From contig QCCG01000003.1 of assembly GCA_003281335.1 (NCBI GenBank), forward strand, positions 82,505-146,504: a DNA stretch of 64,000 nt, read 5' to 3'. Shown one piece after another: positions 54,999 to 63,783 of this stretch. Made by a program: the position numbers and the translations under genes. The notes under the pieces are model-generated. The model was given only the letters and a program-made list of their open reading frames with translations, made no database searches and had not been told where the DNA came from. This DNA comes from Prochlorococcus sp. AG-347-K19. Its GTDB lineage: Bacteria; Cyanobacteriota; Cyanobacteriia; PCC-6307; Cyanobiaceae. The first letter of the stretch is position 1. Each line of letters begins with the position of its first letter.

Positions 54999-55241
54999 TC
55001 AGTTTTTATATCCATATTCCTCTAAGCAATACTCAATTAATTCAATTGATTTATTGAGAGTTCTTTTATTTTTATTTTCTAGATCGAAGCATTCATTTAA
55101 AACACGTTTAGATTCTTTTAAGAATGATTCTTCTTTATTTTTTAAATATTTAACTTGATTTATATAAATTAATTTTTTAATCCCAACAAGGGAAAATATG
55201 ATTATTGATATTGTAAAAATTGCTATTTTGAATTTATTCAT
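54999..55241 (-). CDS. Hypothetical protein with N-terminal TM
   Basis: 80-aa ORF. Confidence 0.5.
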   Translation of the reverse strand: MNKFKIAIFTISIIIFSLVGIKKLIYINQVKYLKNKEESFLKESKRVLNECFDLENKNKRTLNKSIELIEYCLEEYGYKN

Positions 55242-55305
55242 ACAATTAATTATTACAAATATTTTAATTTATTTAATATCTAAAAACTTTACATAGCTTA
55301 AAGAA

Positions 55306-55407
55306 CTAAGTAATTACATATGTAACTGCTGTTATTGCTATGGCAGTAATTGAAATGAAGATGTATGGAACAACCTTTAAAGGTATATATAGATTATTTT
55401 TAGACAT
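55306..55407 (-). CDS. 33-aa single-TM protein
   Basis: MSKNNLYIPLKVVPYIFISITAIAITAVTYVIT*. Confidence 0.5.
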   Translation of the reverse strand: MSKNNLYIPLKVVPYIFISITAIAITAVTYVIT

Positions 55408-55522
55408 AACTAGATCCTTTATAAAAATCTTACATTCTCTTTAAACTTTATAAGTCTTCAAATATACAAATTAATTTTCTTTGCTAAAATTATATTCTTT
55501 TTAAAAATTAAAAAATTTATAT

Positions 55523-55729
55523 TCATTGAATGTTCATTAAATAAAGTATTTCTAAATCCTGTCTTGAGTCCGATATTTTTCTTTTTAAGAAGATTAATTC
55601 TTCTTGGCTCATTTTTGATTCTTTTATCATCAATTCCGCTTGTTCAATAGCATGTTCTATATTTCTAATTTTAATTTCTCTTATTGAGGGATCATCTTTA
55701 CATACTTTTTTAGTATTCGCATCTAACAT
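55523..55729 (-). CDS. Small hypothetical protein
   Basis: 68-aa ORF with non-random charged/helical composition. Confidence 0.5.
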   Translation of the reverse strand: MLDANTKKVCKDDPSIREIKIRNIEHAIEQAELMIKESKMSQEELIFLKRKISDSRQDLEILYLMNIQ

Positions 55730-55841
55730 GTGTGCTAAAAAAAATTAACTTGAATTTAATCTAAATTAAAACTTCATTATGCTATAACCGCAAATTTATT
55801 TAAAATAAATTATTATCTATGTAAGAACTTTAACCTTAGCT

Positions 55842-55876
55842 AACCCTCTCTTCAATTGATCGAGTGGGTTTTTTTT
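55842..55876 (+). terminator. Terminator-like hairpin
   Basis: AACCC-(T)-CTC ... GAG-(T)-GGGTT followed by T run. Confidence 0.6.
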
Positions 55877-55910
55877 ATGGTGTAATATAATCCTAGCATT
55901 TTATACTAAT

Positions 55911-56285
55911 TTGGAAGATTCAAAACTTAATCCTGAGGAAAATAATTCAATCGAATCATCCCCCAATTTGAATGATGACAATAAAGATCTTAATGAGGGG
56001 ATTAAAAAAGAAGAAAATGTTAAAGCATTTACAGAATTTCTAGAGAAAGCAAGTAGTCAAGATTCTTCAGAAGAAAAAGTAAAACTTGATTCTGAGCAAC
56101 AAAAACCAAAAATTGACAAATCACTTTTTAAAAGATTTCTTAACAATGGATTTGATGGAATTTCAACTAATCCAAACTATAAAATGTTGGCATTATTAAT
56201 AATCCTTTTAATTAATTTGTCTCTATTTTTTGTAATTGGCAATATGGGTAAAGCGTTTTTAAGAAATGCAGGAATTATGGGTTAG
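55911..56285 (+). CDS. Hypothetical acidic protein with C-terminal TM
   Basis: 124 aa; TTG start. Confidence 0.6.
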   Translation: MEDSKLNPEENNSIESSPNLNDDNKDLNEGIKKEENVKAFTEFLEKASSQDSSEEKVKLDSEQQKPKIDKSLFKRFLNNGFDGISTNPNYKMLALLIILLINLSLFFVIGNMGKAFLRNAGIMG

Positions 56286-56380
56286 AAATTATTTATTTCT
56301 TTTTGATAATCATCTTTACAATTTTGATTCTTCAAATGAAACTGTGATATTTTCTTGTCAAATTAATATTTAAATAAAAT

Positions 56381-56542
56381 TTGGATAATAAAGAGCCAGA
56401 AAATCCAGTCGTTTATCTTTCTAATTTAGTCAAGAAATTAGATGTAAAAAACAGAAATGGTTTAGTAGCCTTAGCAATAGTAAACCTTCTAGTAATTCTT
56501 TTATTTAAATTTTATTTGAAAGGATCTGGATTATTATCTTGA
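56381..56542 (+). CDS. 53-aa single-TM protein
   Basis: TTG start: MDNKEPENPVVYLSNLVKKLDVKNRNGLVALAIVNLLVILLFKFYLKGSGLLS*. Confidence 0.5.
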   Translation: MDNKEPENPVVYLSNLVKKLDVKNRNGLVALAIVNLLVILLFKFYLKGSGLLS

Positions 56543-56560
56543 AATTGCCTGCTGGTATTA

Positions 56561-56892
56561 TTATTCAGCATCCTCAAATTGCTTTGCTAATCTAAATGCC
56601 TTCTTAATTATTAGAAAGCCACCATATGCTCCTGCCAGTAAAGGTAATACTATTAAAGGGTTAGGGGAATAATCTGAATAATTTTTCACACCCTCAACAT
56701 ATTCATAACCTGAACATTTAAGAAAGATAAAGCTAAAAAATGTGATACTCCAACCAATGATTGATAAAAAGCCACCTTTTTTATCTCCTTCGTAGAATCT
56801 GTCTAGACCTAAACCCCAACCTCCTATTAGGAATATTCCTCTAACAACTGAATTTTTTTCTTAATTTCTAAGTATAATAAAAAAATGTTCAT
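56561..56892 (-). pseudogene. TM2-domain-like protein lacking an in-frame start (possible A7 frameshift)
   Basis: Open frame 56561-56860 encodes ...KNSVVRGIFLIGGWGLGLDRFYEGDKKGGFLSIIGW...QFEDAE* with no nearby start; +1 A in the A7 run fuses it to MNIFLLYLEIKKK. Confidence 0.5.
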
Positions 56893-57006
56893 AATGAACA
56901 TAACCTATTTGTATTTAAGATGTGAGATGTTTTTATTAATTAATCTTTAAAATAAATTTTTAATGGTTTTTTCTATAAATAACAAAATTATCATTCAGTA
57001 TTTTAA

Positions 57007-57777
57007 TTAATCATTAGAGATTGTATTTGAATTCAACAAGGAAATTGAAGGTCTTATATAAATAAAAATAGACCCATACATATCCTTCATAATTCTCATT
57101 TCATCGTCTAAATATACAATTGAAACCTGGCAATTAGGCGATTCTTTATTCCAAGGTAACTTATTCCATACCTCTTTAACTGGATACCATCTATCCATAA
57201 GTAATTCACTAAATAATGGGATCTTATTAAGTCCATCAACTTTGGAAACTTTTGTCTTTTGTAAGTTCATATCAAGTAAATTATTTCTTAAAACTAAATC
57301 ACTTGCTAGGGTTATTACTCTTCCACCAAAAGTAGGTAATAGTTTGAACCAACCTAAGATAGGAATTGTTGTGAGCCCAAATATTGTAGTGTCAAAAGTA
57401 GATATAAATTCTTTTTTGTCGAAATCAATCTTTTGAGCAATTCTCCCAATAGTTGATATGCCAAAGGATCCTACTTGCAATTGATGTAATTTAAAAAAAA
57501 GATTACTCTTAAATTCATCATTTAATGCCTTTTCAATAGCAAGGAAGAAAGGAGAACTTCGAAATAATTCAACATTAGAAAAAATCAATTCCCACTCTCC
57601 AGATAATAAGTTTTCTGATATTTCAAAACTAAAGTCTTTAAGAGCATCAATCAATTCATCCATTTCATTAGCTTTTTCTTCATACATAGGAGAAATTAAT
57701 TTATTTAATCTTTGCCCTCTATCTGTAACAGCAGCTATTTTGTATATATTTGACTTTATCTCTCCAATTTCTTTCAT
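57007..57777 (-). CDS. PAP/fibrillin-domain protein
   Basis: LLSGEWELIFSNVELFRSSPFF and C-terminal RIMKDMYGSIFIYIR pattern. Confidence 0.8.
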   Translation of the reverse strand: MKEIGEIKSNIYKIAAVTDRGQRLNKLISPMYEEKANEMDELIDALKDFSFEISENLLSGEWELIFSNVELFRSSPFFLAIEKALNDEFKSNLFFKLHQLQVGSFGISTIGRIAQKIDFDKKEFISTFDTTIFGLTTIPILGWFKLLPTFGGRVITLASDLVLRNNLLDMNLQKTKVSKVDGLNKIPLFSELLMDRWYPVKEVWNKLPWNKESPNCQVSIVYLDDEMRIMKDMYGSIFIYIRPSISLLNSNTISND

Positions 57778-57862
57778 AACTCCAATACAAGAAATACTAA
57801 TTAATCTTAGGAATTTAATTTGATGTTGATGGCAATTTTAATAATGCTGGTAATAAAATCAA

Positions 57863-58045
57863 TTAATATTCTCCCCACCTTTTACCAATATCAAAACCCC
57901 ATTCAGTCGTTAATTTAATTACTTCATCATGATTCTTGCATTTTGAAAGGGATAACTTTTTATTAGGATTATTTTTTATTAGCTCAGCAATTTGATTAAG
58001 TTGCTCTATTTTTTTTAGAAAATTACTTAGATCTTTATCTGACAT
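57863..58045 (-). CDS. Nif11-like domain small protein
   Basis: MSDKDLSNFLKKIEQLNQIAELIKNN...HDEVIKLTTEWGFDIGKRWGEY. Confidence 0.7.
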   Translation of the reverse strand: MSDKDLSNFLKKIEQLNQIAELIKNNPNKKLSLSKCKNHDEVIKLTTEWGFDIGKRWGEY

Positions 58046-58049
58046 TTAT

Positions 58050-58157
58050 CTAGGAAGTAAATTTTTGATCATAAGTAAATATGTAATAAAGAACCCAGGC
58101 AACACCAATAATAAGAATTGCAATCATTATATTTACTGACCAAACTACTTCTATCAT
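58050..58157 (-). CDS. 35-aa single-TM protein
   Basis: MIEVVWSVNIMIAILIIGVAWVLYYIFTYDQKFTS*. Confidence 0.55.
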   Translation of the reverse strand: MIEVVWSVNIMIAILIIGVAWVLYYIFTYDQKFTS

Positions 58158-58280
58158 GTAATTTTTTTTATATATTTTTAATATATCCAAAATTTAAATT
58201 AAATTAACCGTTAATAATTTAAATCTAGAACAATATACTACTACTAGGTATATAGAATAGTCATAAATGGTTTAAAAATT

Positions 58281-58460
58281 ATGGGAGAAGCTAAGAGAAG
58301 GGAAGAGTTAGGCTTACCACCTAGAGAAAAGAAAAAGGAAAAACAAATATCGAAAAATCAACTAAACAAAATTTTAAATAAATATCCTTATTTACCTTTC
58401 ATTTTAGGTTTTTCATTACTAGCAATATTAATTATCGATTTAGTTAATTACTACAAATAG
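58281..58460 (+). CDS. DUF2839-like protein
   Basis: MGEAKRREELGLPPREKKKEK... followed by one TM; 59 aa. Confidence 0.8.
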   Translation: MGEAKRREELGLPPREKKKEKQISKNQLNKILNKYPYLPFILGFSLLAILIIDLVNYYK

Positions 58461-58546
58461 ATACATAAAAGAGGGGATACTTTTAGCAGAAGAGAAGATT
58501 ATCTTCGCAATTGCGAAATTATTTTTCCATAATAAAAATAAAACTC

Positions 58547-58732
58547 ATGAAACCGATTAACACCTCATGCGCCTTAATTTTAGGCGTACTAACTTTGTTT
58601 TCAATATCTAATGCAAATGCAGGTGGCTGCAATTCTCATACCGAGAAGAAGGCAGAAATTGAATGCTTGTCTGATGATAAAAAATGTATAGAAGCGAAAG
58701 AAAAAGAATTACTATATGAAGTTGAGGCCTAA
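58547..58732 (+). CDS. Small secreted hypothetical protein
   Basis: Signal peptide MKPINTSCALILGVLTLFSISNANA; start revised from 58511. Confidence 0.6.
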   Translation: MKPINTSCALILGVLTLFSISNANAGGCNSHTEKKAEIECLSDDKKCIEAKEKELLYEVEA

Positions 58733-59035
58733 ATGTTTGATAATCTTGGAACTGCTCTAGTACAGGCATTAGGCTTCTTTGCTGTTTTTGGTTTTTTTGT
58801 ATATCAAACTTTATTTGCAGATAGCAATCCCAAAAATTCAAAATCAAATCCTAAAAAAACAAAGATTTCCGACAAAAAAGAATCAATTAAAAAAGAACCG
58901 AAAAAAGGCTTATTTAACAGAAAATCTAAACCTGTTGAAGAAAATTTAACAGTCCAAAAAAAGGGATTATTTGGGAGAAAAAAAGAAGTTATTAAAGAAG
59001 AGATTAAACCAAAGAAAAAAGGTTGGTTCAAATAG
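58733..59035 (+). CDS. Hypothetical protein with N-terminal TM and Lys-rich repeats
   Basis: Repeated KKGLFNRK/KKGLFGRK/KKGWFK blocks. Confidence 0.65.
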   Translation: MFDNLGTALVQALGFFAVFGFFVYQTLFADSNPKNSKSNPKKTKISDKKESIKKEPKKGLFNRKSKPVEENLTVQKKGLFGRKKEVIKEEIKPKKKGWFK

Positions 59036-59121
59036 GTAAAGGTTCTTAAACTCTTTTTTGATATCTTTTATACAAAAATTTTTTTTAGTAACTTTATAAT
59101 TTATAGAAGATAATATCTAAA

Positions 59122-59256
59122 ATGAACCATAGAGAAATCACAAAAAAATATAGCGAGTTACTTAACAAGGCTGAGTTTGCTACTGGCCGTAAGGAAGTTG
59201 TAGGTCTTTTAAAAAAGGCTGCCAAATTGAAATCTCAGATCGAAATCAATTATTAG
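59122..59256 (+). CDS. 44-aa hypothetical protein
   Basis: MNHREITKKYSELLNKAEFATGRKEVVGLLKKAAKLKSQIEINY*. Confidence 0.65.
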   Translation: MNHREITKKYSELLNKAEFATGRKEVVGLLKKAAKLKSQIEINY

Positions 59257-59341
59257 ATCTTAAAATTAGTTTAATTCTAATTGTAAAAAATTTTTTTAAA
59301 TAAGTTTTTACATGAGATAATCTGCTTAGATTATTTTTCTT

Positions 59342-59521
59342 ATGAATAAAAAAGGTTATACAACCGAAAGCGGTGGTAGACAAAATGGTTTTGCAATTGA
59401 ACCAAAAATTAACCCCATATCAGAAGGCGAATCAAAGAAATCTATATTTTTATTTATTGGAATATTATTACCTTTTCTAATAGGCGGTTTTTATTATTTA
59501 AGGACTCTGAATATATTCTGA
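59342..59521 (+). CDS. Psb34/HLIP-like single-TM photosystem-associated protein
   Basis: MNKKGYTTESGGRQNGFAIEPKINPISEGESKKSIFLFIGILLPFLIGGFYYLRTLNIF*; G-R-x-N-x-FAxEP motif. Confidence 0.72.
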   Translation: MNKKGYTTESGGRQNGFAIEPKINPISEGESKKSIFLFIGILLPFLIGGFYYLRTLNIF

Positions 59522-59525
59522 TATT

Positions 59526-59705
59526 TTATAAACCATTTTTAGCAATATATTCTTCTGAGCTAACTATATCTTGCATTAAGCTCTCTGATGAAGGATTAAA
59601 TCCATTTTGCTCTAAAAAAGATTTAACCTTTTCAAATTTTTGCTGAATTTTCTTTGTATATGGAGTTGTCATCAAATAATCATCTTTTTCTGTTGAATAG
59701 TTCAT
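59526..59705 (-). CDS. 59-aa hypothetical protein
   Basis: MNYSTEKDDYLMTTPYTKKIQQKFEKVKSFLEQNGFNPSSESLMQDIVSSEEYIAKNGL*. Confidence 0.6.
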   Translation of the reverse strand: MNYSTEKDDYLMTTPYTKKIQQKFEKVKSFLEQNGFNPSSESLMQDIVSSEEYIAKNGL

Positions 59706-59842
59706 TTGATTAACGGATTACTTTTACAATTAAATTTTGCAAAATATGCTATTGCTAGTGAAGTTATAAATATTACATAAATAATTTAATAGTAATAAAT
59801 ACTTATAAATTGTTTGTGTGAAGTCGATATTGGTTGATTTTT

Positions 59843-60130
59843 TTAAAGAGTACTTATAGTAACTAGTTCCATTAAATCTCTGGACTGCAGATATTTTTGA
59901 AATACTTCAGAATAAAATGCTTTTTTAGCAGCAAATTTTGATTCGAATTCAATTACTAATCCAAGCTGCCCTCCATCCCATTCATTTGAGGTTGATTCTT
60001 GTATTAAATCTCTTTTTACTATTACTCCTCCCACAGATTTAATCCAAGGCAATACTGTCCTTATATATTCCAGAAATAAATCAGCATTTGGAATTGAAAT
60101 TTTCTTAAGCCAATAGCTCTTTGTCATCAA
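59843..60130 (-). CDS. DUF1330-like protein
   Basis: LEYIRTVLPWIKSVGGVIVKR...GLVIEFESKFAAKKAFYSEVFQKYLQSR. Confidence 0.7.
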   Translation of the reverse strand: MMTKSYWLKKISIPNADLFLEYIRTVLPWIKSVGGVIVKRDLIQESTSNEWDGGQLGLVIEFESKFAAKKAFYSEVFQKYLQSRDLMELVTISTL

Positions 60131-60206
60131 ATCAACATATTCTGGGTAGAATATAGCACATGGAGGTAAGTATTTATCCTTAGCTATATACTCCAGCGTT
60201 GATTAA

Positions 60207-60749
60207 ATGGAAACCGAAAATGATTTATTAAATTTACTCCATAAATCTCCAAATTCACAGAGCATAGGTAATTTTGCCGAACAACTTGAAATTGATCATA
60301 ATTTTTCCCTTAGCAAAGATAGAAATGATTTGCAGGGGGTTTGGGAGCTTAGGTGGAGTAGTTCTAATAGTCCTTTTTTAAAATATTCTCCTTTCTTTGA
60401 TAACCTTCAAATTCTTGATCCCTTAAATTTAAATGGTCTTAATTTACTTAAACCTAGAGGAATTAAATCAATTATTGGTACTGGCATTTTAATAAGACTT
60501 AATTACATAAATGAAAAAAAAATTGGGGTCAAATTTACACATGCTGGTGTTATTGGTCCTAAATTTGGGAAAAAAAATATAAAGGCTATGAAAGAAATAA
60601 ATAATGAACAATTAGGGTGGTTAGAGATAACTTATTTAAGCAATAAGCTTAGAATCTGTAGAGGTGATAAAGGAACTTTATTTGTTTTAAGAAAAATAAA
60701 TTCGCCGACTTTATTTAAGAATTTCAAGGAATTTATTAAAATCTTTTAA
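60207..60749 (+). CDS. PAP/fibrillin-like protein
   Basis: LQGVWELRWSSSNSPFLKYSPF and C-terminal LRICRGDKGTLFVLRK. Confidence 0.78.
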   Translation: METENDLLNLLHKSPNSQSIGNFAEQLEIDHNFSLSKDRNDLQGVWELRWSSSNSPFLKYSPFFDNLQILDPLNLNGLNLLKPRGIKSIIGTGILIRLNYINEKKIGVKFTHAGVIGPKFGKKNIKAMKEINNEQLGWLEITYLSNKLRICRGDKGTLFVLRKINSPTLFKNFKEFIKIF

Positions 60750-60758
60750 AAATAGAAA

Positions 60759-61052
60759 TTAATTCTTTATCCAAATAGACTTTAATACAAAATAAATTGG
60801 TAAATATTTAAATGATTCTTTAGGTATTTCATAACTTAAGAATTTTAGTGCTTCTTCTAACCAGTAACCAATATCGAATCCTAAAAGAATTTTTTCTAAA
60901 ACAAACCAAAATTCTTTATCAAATATAATTCTGAAGTTTAAGTAAACATATTCCCAATGAAAGGTATTCCAATATTGGGTTAAAAATGAAGACAAAATAA
61001 GCCATAGTGATATAAATATAAAACTTTTAAGAAATTTATAAATTTTTTTCAT
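60759..61052 (-). CDS. Hypothetical membrane-associated protein
   Basis: 97-aa ORF. Confidence 0.5.
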   Translation of the reverse strand: MKKIYKFLKSFIFISLWLILSSFLTQYWNTFHWEYVYLNFRIIFDKEFWFVLEKILLGFDIGYWLEEALKFLSYEIPKESFKYLPIYFVLKSIWIKN

Positions 61053-61183
61053 ATACCAGCAACTGTCTTATTTAATTTCAAATATCACTTATTATTATTT
61101 GGATCAAATTTTATTTCCATTAAATATATTCAAAAAGATATAAAAATATTGAGAAAATAGGGAATTTTCGTGGAATTTATAAT

Positions 61184-61309
61184 CTATTCTTCTTTTTTTA
61201 GATTCTGTGCCTTTAGATTTTTATTCTTAAGAAAAAATCCTAAAAACAGAAAAGCAGAATATATTATTAAACTTATGCCAAAAATTAAAACTATCTTTGA
61301 AATATCCAT
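61184..61309 (-). CDS. 41-aa single-TM protein
   Basis: MDISKIVLIFGISLIIYSAFLFLGFFLKNKNLKAQNLKKEE*; more protein-like than the opposing + ORF. Confidence 0.55.
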   Translation of the reverse strand: MDISKIVLIFGISLIIYSAFLFLGFFLKNKNLKAQNLKKEE

Positions 61310-61426
61310 AAATGATTTTTTTTATAAATTACAGCATTTTTTGCAAAGTTTTATCTATGGTAATGATTTTTCATTTATCACGATAACGAGCTTCAATTAT
61401 TAAGCTAATAATATTATTTAAATCAT

Positions 61427-61831
61427 ATGCAAGTAGCTTTTGCCTGGAGCCTTTGTCTATCAGTTGGTGTTGTTTTATTATCAATTATTCCATTAACTAT
61501 AGGGAGAGTTAAAGCGGGATATTCTGTTGAAAATATGTCTGCTCCAAGGGCTTTATTCGATGAATTACCTTCTTTTGGAAAAAGAGCAGTTTGGTGTCAT
61601 CAAAATTGTTGGGAAAGTATTTCCCTACATGCACCCGCATGTCTTCTTTGTTTGATTGGTTTAGCTGACTCTAATATTGCTATAATTGCAGCATTGATTC
61701 ATCCCATTTTTCGTTTTTTATATATTGGTGCATATATATTTAATATTCCCACAGCTAGAGGTTTAATGTGGGCCTCAGGAATTTTTACAACACTTTTGCT
61801 TTACAAAGAGGGCTTAACTCAATTGATATAA
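61427..61831 (+). CDS. MAPEG family membrane protein
   Basis: KRAVWCHQNCWESISLHAPACLL, HPIFRFLYIGAYIFNIPTAR. Confidence 0.85.
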   Translation: MQVAFAWSLCLSVGVVLLSIIPLTIGRVKAGYSVENMSAPRALFDELPSFGKRAVWCHQNCWESISLHAPACLLCLIGLADSNIAIIAALIHPIFRFLYIGAYIFNIPTARGLMWASGIFTTLLLYKEGLTQLI

Positions 61832-61836
61832 ACTTT

Positions 61837-62706
61837 TTAAACAATAAACTTTTCTAAATCTTTTAATTGATATTCATTGATTAGTTCCACTTTATTTGAT
61901 TTTGCTAGTTGATGAGCAGACTTTGTAAAGCCAGATTTTGAGACTATTATTGCATGTGTACCTTTCCAAAATAATTTACCAGCTGAAATTTCCTGAACTG
62001 CTTTATTTCCAATAGCTTTTTCATGATCTTTGCATTGTATACATATTCTCAAATCATTTATTGACGCAATTAAGTCAACCCCTTGATCTCCAGTAATAGG
62101 GGTTTCTTTTACTTCCCAGCCATTTTGTTTAAGAATTTCCATACAATGATTTTCAAATCTAATACCTTTTTTGTAGTTTCCCTTTTTTTTAATTGAGTAG
62201 TTTTTTTCTATTAGGTTTAAGCATGATTTCTCAATTTGACTTGCTATGAAAACAAACCAATCTTCAGTCTCGAGCTTTCTAATAGATCCAATTATCTCAT
62301 CATCAATAGTGGGATTTTCATTACAATAGGATCTCCACTTTTCAAAAAATAATTCCGTACTTCCAAATTCTTTTAAAATTACTTTTACATAGAAGTATGG
62401 TATACCCTCTTTAAATCGCTTAGATCCATTAAATATATTTTTCTCAATGGCTTTTTCATCAAGAGGTGGACTGCCAATCCATTTTTTATAATCCTCGTTA
62501 CCGTAAGCATCTATTTCCCTTAATCTGATCCTCTCCTCTAACAAATTGTATTTGTTCTCGTCAATTAATTTATTAATTGTTTGAATAAAGAAATTGGAAT
62601 TTAAGGCATTGTTTAATTTTAACTTTTTCTTCTTAATTTGATAATCTCTTACAATTATAAAAATTAAAAAAATGATAAAAATAATTAAAATAAAAAAATT
62701 TTTCAT
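61837..62706 (-). CDS. Membrane-anchored Mrr-like restriction endonuclease-fold protein
   Basis: N-terminal TM; GDQGVDLIASINDLRICIQCKDH catalytic-type motif. Confidence 0.85.
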   Translation of the reverse strand: MKNFFILIIFIIFLIFIIVRDYQIKKKKLKLNNALNSNFFIQTINKLIDENKYNLLEERIRLREIDAYGNEDYKKWIGSPPLDEKAIEKNIFNGSKRFKEGIPYFYVKVILKEFGSTELFFEKWRSYCNENPTIDDEIIGSIRKLETEDWFVFIASQIEKSCLNLIEKNYSIKKKGNYKKGIRFENHCMEILKQNGWEVKETPITGDQGVDLIASINDLRICIQCKDHEKAIGNKAVQEISAGKLFWKGTHAIIVSKSGFTKSAHQLAKSNKVELINEYQLKDLEKFIV

Positions 62707-62726
62707 TAAAGATTTTTATTTTCTAT

Positions 62727-62978
62727 CTAAAAAGTTTTTGTTTTTCTAATAACAAAATTATTTTTTGTTATTACTGAAGATTCATTTACTTCAAAACCAT
62801 TAATTGCTGATATTTCTCCTTTTATACCTTCCAATGTTAATTGCTCGATAATGCCTTTTATTACTTCATCCTCGACCAATTTTCTATCAATTCTTTCAGG
62901 TGTAATATCTGTAAGCCATTTTGAGGTCTTTTTTTTTACAACCTCTGTAGGGTTAGTTATTTTTAAGTAGATAGCCAT
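62727..62978 (-). CDS. Hypothetical protein
   Basis: 83-aa ORF. Confidence 0.6.
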   Translation of the reverse strand: MAIYLKITNPTEVVKKKTSKWLTDITPERIDRKLVEDEVIKGIIEQLTLEGIKGEISAINGFEVNESSVITKNNFVIRKTKTF

Positions 62979-63018
62979 TTTTTAAGTCATTCAGTTGAAT
63001 TATACGCATTAAATCTTC

Positions 63019-63216
63019 TTAACCTTTATTATTGTCATTACTTTCCCACTCAAGAAATTGAAAAACAAAAATTGCAAAGATAGAGAAAAACACTATAAAT
63101 AACCCTAACCATCCTATAAATTTGTGCTCTGTAAAAAGATTTGTGAGCATTGATTTTTCTTGATATCTTGATTCCATTTCATATTGATAAGAATCAAAAA
63201 CTTGAAATATATTCAT
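63019..63216 (-). CDS. Small single-TM hypothetical protein
   Basis: 65-aa ORF. Confidence 0.55.
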   Translation of the reverse strand: MNIFQVFDSYQYEMESRYQEKSMLTNLFTEHKFIGWLGLFIVFFSIFAIFVFQFLEWESNDNNKG

Positions 63217-63258
63217 GATTAATAAATTAATAAATCAGTCAATTGGCGGACAATAATT

Positions 63259-63678
63259 TCAACCATTTAATTTACTAAAGGCTTCTGATAGGAAATCTGG
63301 CCTTTTTCTTATTATAGAAAAATTCAGTTTATTTATTAAGACTAAATTGACTTCAGCAATCGTTAAGATTTCATTTTTTATTTTATAAAATTTTGAAATT
63401 ACATTAATCCTAGGACTTTTATCAATATTGAATTCGCTCTCAATTGTAATTTTTTCACCAAGAAATAACGGAGATTTATATTTTATTGAAGTATTGATTA
63501 AAGGTAAATCTAAGCCATTTTTAGTTAGTTCGAAATAACTAATACCTACTTCTGAAAGTGCATTTATTCGGCTTTCTTCAAGCCAATTAAAATATTTACC
63601 GTGCCACATTACGCCTGCATGATCTGCATGTTGAGGTAAAACAATTTTTTCTATTTTCCAAACTGGTTTTGAGTTCAT
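63259..63678 (-). CDS. Hotdog-fold acyl-CoA thioesterase (DHNA-CoA/4HBT type)
   Basis: QHADHAGVMWHGKYFNWLEESRINAL. Confidence 0.9.
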   Translation of the reverse strand: MNSKPVWKIEKIVLPQHADHAGVMWHGKYFNWLEESRINALSEVGISYFELTKNGLDLPLINTSIKYKSPLFLGEKITIESEFNIDKSPRINVISKFYKIKNEILTIAEVNLVLINKLNFSIIRKRPDFLSEAFSKLNG

Positions 63679-63783
63679 CTTTTATTTAAAAAATATTTTT
63701 ATTCAATGAAAACACTTATTTTGATATTGTAGATTAATTTTGTTTATTAAAATAAGAATCATCAAAACTAGATTTATAAAGTT

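Noticed and set aside
58608-59031. Minus ORFs 58608-58847 and 58804-59031
   Set aside because: Antisense to the two plus-strand ORFs that have a signal peptide and repeat structure.
61170-61403. 77-aa plus ORF
   Set aside because: The opposite strand gives a cleaner single-TM small protein (61184-61309).
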